Notes under the pieces: model-generated
What the model saw: only the letters and a program-made list of their open reading frames with translations
What the model was told of the DNA's origin: nothing
The model's database searches: none
NCBI GenBank assembly: GCA_001770815.1
Contig: MESD01000199.1
Coordinates: forward strand, 1 to 45,374
Reading direction: 5' to 3'
From: Burkholderiales bacterium RIFCSPHIGHO2_12_FULL_69_20
Lineage (GTDB): Bacteria; Pseudomonadota; Gammaproteobacteria; Burkholderiales; Burkholderiaceae_C
DNA length: 45,374 bases
Shown here: positions 41,484 to 45,374 of the stretch, in pieces
Numbering within the stretch: position 1 is the first letter of the stretch
Layout of the letters: each line of letters starts with the position of its first letter
Made by a program: the position numbers and the translations under genes

Positions 41484-42914
41484 ATGAATCCCCTCAGCAA
41501 GAAGCTGATGCGCAGCTGGGCCCAGGCAGGCCCGCGCTTTCTGCCGTTTGCCGATGTCGCCTCACCCGACCTGCCGCTGAGCCGCTTGCTGCGGCTGTCG
41601 CTGTTCCAGGTGTCGGTGGGCATGGCGCTGGTGCTGCTGGTGGGCACGCTGAACCGGGTGATGATCGTCGAGCTGCAGGTGCCGGCCTCGCTGGTGGCGG
41701 TGATGATCTCGCTGCCGGTGCTGTTTGCGCCCTTCCGCGCGCTGATCGGCTTCAAGTCCGACACCCACCGCTCGGCGCTGGGCTGGCGCCGCGTGCCCTT
41801 CATCTGGAAGGGCACCATGATCCAGTTCGGCGGGCTGGCGATCATGCCGTTTGCGCTGCTGGTGCTGTCGGGGGGCGGCCATGCCAGCGAATGGCCGTCG
41901 TGGATCGGCCAGGCCGGTGCCGGGCTGGCCTTCCTGCTGGTGGGTGCCGGCCTGCACATCACCCAGACCGCCGGGCTGGCGCTGGCCACCGACCTGGCGC
42001 CGGTCGAATCACAACCGCGCGTGGTGGGCCTGATGTACGTGATGCTGCTGGCGGGCACCATCGTCAGCGCGCTGGTGTTCGGCGCGATGCTCGAGAACTT
42101 CAGCGCCGGCCGCTTGATCGAGGTGATCCAGGGCTCGGCCGTGGCCACCATCGCGCTGAACCTGCTGGCCTTGTGGAAGCAGGAGACGCGCCGCCCGCAA
42201 CGCGGTGTGCAGGCGCCCGCACAGGCGCCCAGCTTTCGCGCGAGCTGGGGCAGCTTTGCCAACGGCGACCACGCGATGCGGCGGCTGGCGGCCGTCGGGC
42301 TGGGCACCATGGCCTTCAGCATGCAGGACGTGCTGCTCGAACCCTATGGCGGCCAGGTGCTGCACCTGACGGTGAGCGCCACCACCACGCTGACGGCCAC
42401 GCTGGCGCTGGGCGGGTTGCTGGGCTTCTGGCTGGCGTCGCGCGTGCTGGGCAAGGGCGCGGACGCGTTTCGCATCGCCAGCCACGGCGCGCTGGTGGGC
42501 ATGGCGGCTTTTGCCGCGGTGATCGCCGCGGCGTCGCTGCAGTCGCCGCTGCTGTTCGGCGCCGGCGTGCTGCTGATCGGCTTCGGCGGCGGGTTGTTCG
42601 GCCACGGCACGCTCACCGCAACGATGAACCTGGCGCCCAAGGAGCAGGCCGGCCTGGCGCTGGGGGCCTGGGGTGCTGTGCAGGCCACCTCGGCGGGCGT
42701 GGCAGTGGCGCTGGGTGGCATCGGCCGCGACCTGGTCTCGGCGCTGGCCGAGCGCAACCTGCTGCTGGCGGCGTGGAACAGCCCGGCCACCGGCTACATC
42801 GCCGTCTACGCGCTCGAGCTGCTGCTGCTGGCGGCCACGCTGGTGGCGATGGCGCCGCTGATCCGCCAACGCACCGCCGGCCACGCCGCCGCGGTGGGCG
42901 CCACCCCCGACTGA
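41484..42914 (+). CDS. pucC: PucC/LhaA family light-harvesting complex assembly protein
   Basis: 476 residues with about 12 membrane helices, of the BCH1/PucC branch of the major facilitator fold. Signatures are ISLPVLFAPFRALIGFKSDTHRS-type loop 2-3, WRRVPFIWKGTMIQFGG and GLALATDLAPVESQPRVVGLMY. These proteins help assemble LH1 (LhaA) or LH2 (PucC). It lies downstream of the puf genes and convergent with pucBA, so it could serve either complex; the symbol is a choice. It starts 22 bases after ispH and ends before a strong hairpin. Confidence 0.92.
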   Translation: MNPLSKKLMRSWAQAGPRFLPFADVASPDLPLSRLLRLSLFQVSVGMALVLLVGTLNRVMIVELQVPASLVAVMISLPVLFAPFRALIGFKSDTHRSALGWRRVPFIWKGTMIQFGGLAIMPFALLVLSGGGHASEWPSWIGQAGAGLAFLLVGAGLHITQTAGLALATDLAPVESQPRVVGLMYVMLLAGTIVSALVFGAMLENFSAGRLIEVIQGSAVATIALNLLALWKQETRRPQRGVQAPAQAPSFRASWGSFANGDHAMRRLAAVGLGTMAFSMQDVLLEPYGGQVLHLTVSATTTLTATLALGGLLGFWLASRVLGKGADAFRIASHGALVGMAAFAAVIAAASLQSPLLFGAGVLLIGFGGGLFGHGTLTATMNLAPKEQAGLALGAWGAVQATSAGVAVALGGIGRDLVSALAERNLLLAAWNSPATGYIAVYALELLLLAATLVAMAPLIRQRTAGHAAAVGATPD

Positions 42915-42972
42915 CACCAGCGCATCGCCGCCGACCTCGGCGCGCTGTGCCCATCCACTGACCACACCAAGA

Positions 42973-43008
42973 GACTGGGGCCGGGATCTTGCGATCCCGG
43001 CCCCAGTC
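42973..43008. terminator. Strong bidirectional terminator between pucC and pucA
   Basis: GACTGGGGCCGGGATC (42973-42988) pairs perfectly over 16 bases with GATCCCGGCCCCAGTC (42993-43008) around a TTGC loop. It is the longest perfect hairpin I found. It separates the plus-strand superoperon from convergent pucBA. There is no T tract, but the stem could also protect the 3' ends of both messages. Confidence 0.8.
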
Positions 43009-43031
43009 CGGCGATGGCCATGGAGGTTCCG

Positions 43032-43310
43032 CTACGGCTTGCCGGTCGGGGCCTTCGCGATGAGCACGGTGGCCGCCTCGGTGCCGGTCGGTGCCGCAGC
43101 CAGTGGTGCGGTCATCGTCGTGGTGTTGGCCGCGGCCTTGGCCGGCATGGCGGCCGCCACGGCGGCCTTGCCGCTGTAGTACGCGGGGTACCAGGCGGTG
43201 GTGGTCAGCACGGCGGCATGCACCGCCAGCGCGATCACGGTCACGCCGCCCAGGAACAGCGGCAGACCGACGGTGGGCTTGACCACCAGCCAGATTTTTC
43301 CTTGATTAAT
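43032..43310 (-). CDS. pucA: Light-harvesting LH2 alpha subunit PucA, ATT start
   Basis: 92 residues if translation starts at ATT 43310-43308. The frame upstream is closed by TAG at 43316-43314 and has no ATG. Reading from ATT gives the conserved N-terminus (M)NQGKIW..VVKP, places the BChl ligand at His31 as in known LH2 alpha, and puts Tyr44-Tyr45 at the B850 hydrogen-bond sites. AGGGA lies 7 bases upstream. A GTG at 43286 would cut off the first eight residues, including the one that ligates B800 BChl. About 45 residues of Ala/Pro/Thr-rich tail follow the helix, longer than in most LH2 alphas. It lies 11 bases after pucB. Confidence 0.9.
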   Translation of the reverse strand: MNQGKIWLVVKPTVGLPLFLGGVTVIALAVHAAVLTTTAWYPAYYSGKAAVAAAMPAKAAANTTTMTAPLAAAPTGTEAATVLIAKAPTGKP

Positions 43311-43321
43311 GGTCTATCCCT

Positions 43322-43477
43322 TCAGTGCAGCCAAGGGGTGTAGATGTACGCCAGCAGGTGCGCCAGCGCGGCGATGAAGCCGAAAATGCGGGTGCCCTCG
43401 ATGACGTGGCGATGCAGTTCTTCGCTTTCGGCCAAGGTCAGCCCGGTCGGCCAGACCCTGTTCGGATCGATGTCCAT
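43322..43477 (-). CDS. pucB: Light-harvesting LH2 beta subunit PucB
   Basis: 51 residues: N-terminal polar region ending GLTLAESEELHRHVI, one membrane helix with BChl ligand His40 (LAHLLAY), and the end YTPWLH. ATG 43477 has TAGGAG upstream. It pairs with PucA in the peripheral B800-850 antenna. It is the first gene of pucBA and lies on the same strand as acsF-puhE, 122 bases after puhE. Confidence 0.95.
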   Translation of the reverse strand: MDIDPNRVWPTGLTLAESEELHRHVIEGTRIFGFIAALAHLLAYIYTPWLH

Positions 43478-43599
43478 TCCGATTCTCCTAGTCAATGTTT
43501 CCGTCTTTACCGTGCTGAACCCGCACGTGGGTAGGGGGTGGCTCTTGCGGCCACTTGGCAGTCAGCGACTTGGGGGTCGCGTGTCCGGTGAAATCATGT
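43478..43599 (-). promoter_or_regulatory. pucBA upstream region
   Basis: 122 bases between puhE and pucB. No exact TGT-N12-ACA occurs. There is a direct-oriented pair TGT-N12-TGT on the plus strand (43582-43599), that is, only one arm of the palindrome matches. I could not place a convincing sigma70 promoter. Regulation by PpsR is possible but not shown by the sequence. Confidence 0.35.
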
Positions 43600-44409
43600 T
43601 CATCCGCCCAGGGGCGGCGCCGATGCCGCGGGCACCTTGGCGTCGGCCTTGGCATGCGAGCGCAGGCCCCAGCGCCACAGCAGCTCGGTGGGCAGCGGCA
43701 GCACCAGCAACCAGTGCTCCAGCGCGCCCAGCGCCAGCATCGTGCCCACCAGCGCCAGGCCGGCGGTCTCGAACGGGGGGGCTGTCACGGTGGCCAGCTG
43801 CCACCACACCAGCACGGCCGCGCCGGTGCTGGCGGTCACCGAGAACGGGAACAGCACGTTCATCGGCGCACGCCGGAAGTAGCTCTTCATGTACTGCAGG
43901 TGCGGCGGCAGGAAGTTCTCGCCCAGGTTGCGCACGCCCAGAAAGATGTTGAGCTTGGCACTCTGGCGCATCACCCACAGCGCCATGAAGGTCCACAGGC
44001 CGACGCGGTTCTCACCATTGCCCACGCAGGCCACCACCGCGATGGCCAGCACTATCAGCGCCAGCTCGTGGTAGAGCACGGCCTGCACCGCAAAGCCGGT
44101 GCGGCGCCAGCCGCTGGCCCCGGGTGGGCAGGCGCTGCGGCGCGGGCCGGTCACCACGCCCAGCAGGAAGGCCACCTCCTGCCAGGCCCACACCAGCAGC
44201 GCACAGGTGAAGGCGCAGTAGGCGCCGGCCACGCTGGTGTCGTTGCGGGTGTGCACCAGCGCATACAGCGCCGCGACCAGCACCACGGTGGTGGCCTGCA
44301 GCGTCAGCGGGAAGGTGCGCGGCGGCAGGCCGTCGAGGTAGAGGATCACGCCCGTGCTGAACCACCACGCGAACAGCGTGTAGAGCAGGGGCAGGGCCAG
44401 TTCGGACAT
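43600..44409 (-). CDS. puhE: Photosynthetic complex assembly protein PuhE (DUF3623)
   Basis: 269 residues with about seven hydrophobic segments. The segment WVMRQSAKLNIFLGVRNLGENFLPPHLQYMKSYF (the central conserved block, about residues 146-179) is the hallmark of the DUF3623/PuhE family, and HTRNDTSVAGAYCAF is another. In Rhodobacter, PuhE affects reaction-centre assembly and bacteriochlorophyll levels. It follows acsF by 53 bases on the same strand. puhA, puhB and puhC are not visible and probably lie beyond the right edge. Confidence 0.92.
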   Translation of the reverse strand: MSELALPLLYTLFAWWFSTGVILYLDGLPPRTFPLTLQATTVVLVAALYALVHTRNDTSVAGAYCAFTCALLVWAWQEVAFLLGVVTGPRRSACPPGASGWRRTGFAVQAVLYHELALIVLAIAVVACVGNGENRVGLWTFMALWVMRQSAKLNIFLGVRNLGENFLPPHLQYMKSYFRRAPMNVLFPFSVTASTGAAVLVWWQLATVTAPPFETAGLALVGTMLALGALEHWLLVLPLPTELLWRWGLRSHAKADAKVPAASAPPLGG

Positions 44410-44462
44410 CGGGGGTGGGTGAAGCGGGTCGGCGAGGGTTCGGCGCAGTCAGTCCGCTGGCC

Positions 44463-45374
44463 TCACCAGGCCGGCGCCATGTGGATGGTCTCGGGCAGTG
44501 GGTGCGTCTTCACCGGCATCAGGTACAGCCGGGCAAAGGTGCCGAAGGCCGCCACCGCGCAGCCGGCCTGGGTGAGATTGCCGACCAGGCCGCCCCGCGC
44601 CTTGGCCGCGTCCATCTTCCTGGACAGCATGCACAGCCGGGTGAGGCCGGCGCGGAAGGCCGGGTGGTCGGTGTCCAGCGTCAGCGGGAAGCACTGCTTG
44701 GAGATCTCGCTGGTGATGCGGAACACCTCGAAGTCGTAGCTGTCGGCATCGAGCCCCATGGCGTCGTGCATCTCGGGGCGGCTGTGGTCGCGCACGAACA
44801 TCGTGGCGTACACCGCCAGCAGGAAGAAGCGGATCCACAGCTTGTTGCCGCCCGCCAGCAGCTGCGGGTTCGCGCGCAGGATCAGCGCGAACGATTCGCC
44901 GTGGCGGAATTCGTCGTTGCACCAGCGCTCGAACCAGCGAAAGATCGGGTGAAAGCGCAGCTCGGGGTGGCGCTCGAGCTGGCGGAAGATCGCGATGTAG
45001 CGCGCGTAGCCGATCTTCTCGGACAGGTAGGTGGCGTAGAAGATGTACTTGGGCTTGAAGTAGGTGTAGGCCTTGGTGCGCTTGAGCTGGCCCAGGTCGA
45101 CGCCCAGGCCGTAGTCCTTGAGCGCACTGTTGATGAAGCCGGCATGGCGCGATTCATCACGCGCCATGAAGGTCATCAGCTGCTTGATGTCGGGGTTGCT
45201 GACGTTCTTGCGGATCTCGTTGTAGAGCACGCAGCCCGAGAACTCGCTGGTCAGCGAGCTGACCAGGAACTCGAGGAACTCCTTCTTCAGCGCTGGCGGC
45301 AGCTCGCGGATCTCGCTCTTGAAGGCCTCGTCGCGCTGGAAGTGGTCGTGGTTGTTGTCGCCTTCGTACTCGGC
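44463..45374 (-). CDS. acsF: Aerobic Mg-protoporphyrin IX monomethyl ester cyclase AcsF, 5' end missing
   Basis: 303 C-terminal residues; the frame is open to the window edge ([18 protein letters not shown]). Di-iron ligand motifs include [19 protein letters not shown] (ExxH) and [11 protein letters not shown]. The enzyme uses O2 to close the isocyclic ring E of bacteriochlorophyll. Its presence shows the organism can make the pigment with oxygen. The missing N-terminus is about 50 residues if the protein has normal length. It leads a minus-strand run acsF-puhE-pucBA. Confidence 0.95.
   Translation of the reverse strand, partial: AEYEGDNNHDHFQRDEAFKSEIRELPPALKKEFLEFLVSSLTSEFSGCVLYNEIRKNVSNPDIKQLMTFMARDESRHAGFINSALKDYGLGVDLGQLKRTKAYTYFKPKYIFYATYLSEKIGYARYIAIFRQLERHPELRFHPIFRWFERWCNDEFRHGESFALILRANPQLLAGGNKLWIRFFLLAVYATMFVRDHSRPEMHDAMGLDADSYDFEVFRITSEISKQCFPLTLDTDHPAFRAGLTRLCMLSRKMDAAKARGGLVGNLTQAGCAVAAFGTFARLYLMPVKTHPLPETIHMAPAW

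Noticed and set aside
43582-43599. TGT-N12-TGT upstream of pucB as a PpsR box
   Set aside because: Only one arm fits the palindrome, so it is reported as a weak element of the region and not as a box.
1-45374. tRNA, rRNA, CRISPR arrays, insertion sequences, prophage
   Set aside because: I saw no tRNA-like cloverleaf, regularly spaced direct repeats, transposase motifs or phage genes. The only repeats are short tandem units and the REP-like elements.

Overview
The window is a very GC-rich stretch of a purple phototrophic betaproteobacterium, most like the Rubrivivax/Roseateles/Leptothrix part of Burkholderiales. This is judged from gene content and order and from remembered protein families; no database was searched. 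About 32 kb (10-45 kb) is a photosynthesis gene cluster (PGC) that runs off the right edge. The genes before it are ordinary chromosomal genes.

Layout. 1-4.4 kb: the end of a type IV pilus minor-pilin operon (pilW-pilX-pilY1). 4.4-9.7 kb, minus strand: a histidine phosphatase, a PEBP-family protein, a DUF1840 gene broken by an in-frame TAG, and a coupled c-di-GMP pair (HD-GYP, then PAS-PAS-GGDEF-EAL). 10-14.9 kb, plus strand: a DUF3422 gene with a consensus PpsR box upstream, bchI, bchD (apparent single-base frameshift) and a 103-residue unknown membrane protein. 14.9-20.3 kb: bchO, a heme oxygenase, a PAS-GAF-PHY-PAS bacteriophytochrome interrupted by TAG, and ppsR. 20.5-26.3 kb: crtI-crtB, then a TRAP transporter. 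26.4-28.8 kb, minus strand: crtD-crtC. 28.95-42.9 kb, plus strand: a superoperon-like run crtE-crtF-bchC-bchX-bchY-bchZ-pufB-orf73-pufA-pufL-pufM-pufC-ispH-pucC. 43.0-45.4 kb, minus strand: acsF (partial)-puhE-pucB-pucA.

How it works together. crtE and crtB make phytoene. CrtI, CrtC, CrtD and CrtF convert it to spheroidene or spirilloxanthin-type carotenoids; crtA is not in the window. BchI/D/O, AcsF, BchXYZ and BchC cover parts of bacteriochlorophyll a synthesis. PufB/A form LH1, PufL/M/C the reaction centre with its tetraheme cytochrome, and PucB/A form LH2. PucC and PuhE are assembly factors. PpsR is the likely main regulator. Six exact TGT-N12-ACA boxes lie in the non-coding gaps I scanned, several on top of sigma70-like promoters, and a phytochrome with its heme oxygenase lies beside ppsR.

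The main unusual points are: a His-less PufB-like protein encoded between pufB and pufA; pucA starting with ATT; REP-like hairpin elements inside the reading frames of bchY and bchZ and between pufL and pufM; a PpsR box framed by a perfect inverted repeat in the ppsR leader; an Asn-L213/Asp-M44 pair in the reaction centre; and three gene interruptions (DUF1840, bphP, bchD), any of which could be a sequencing error.
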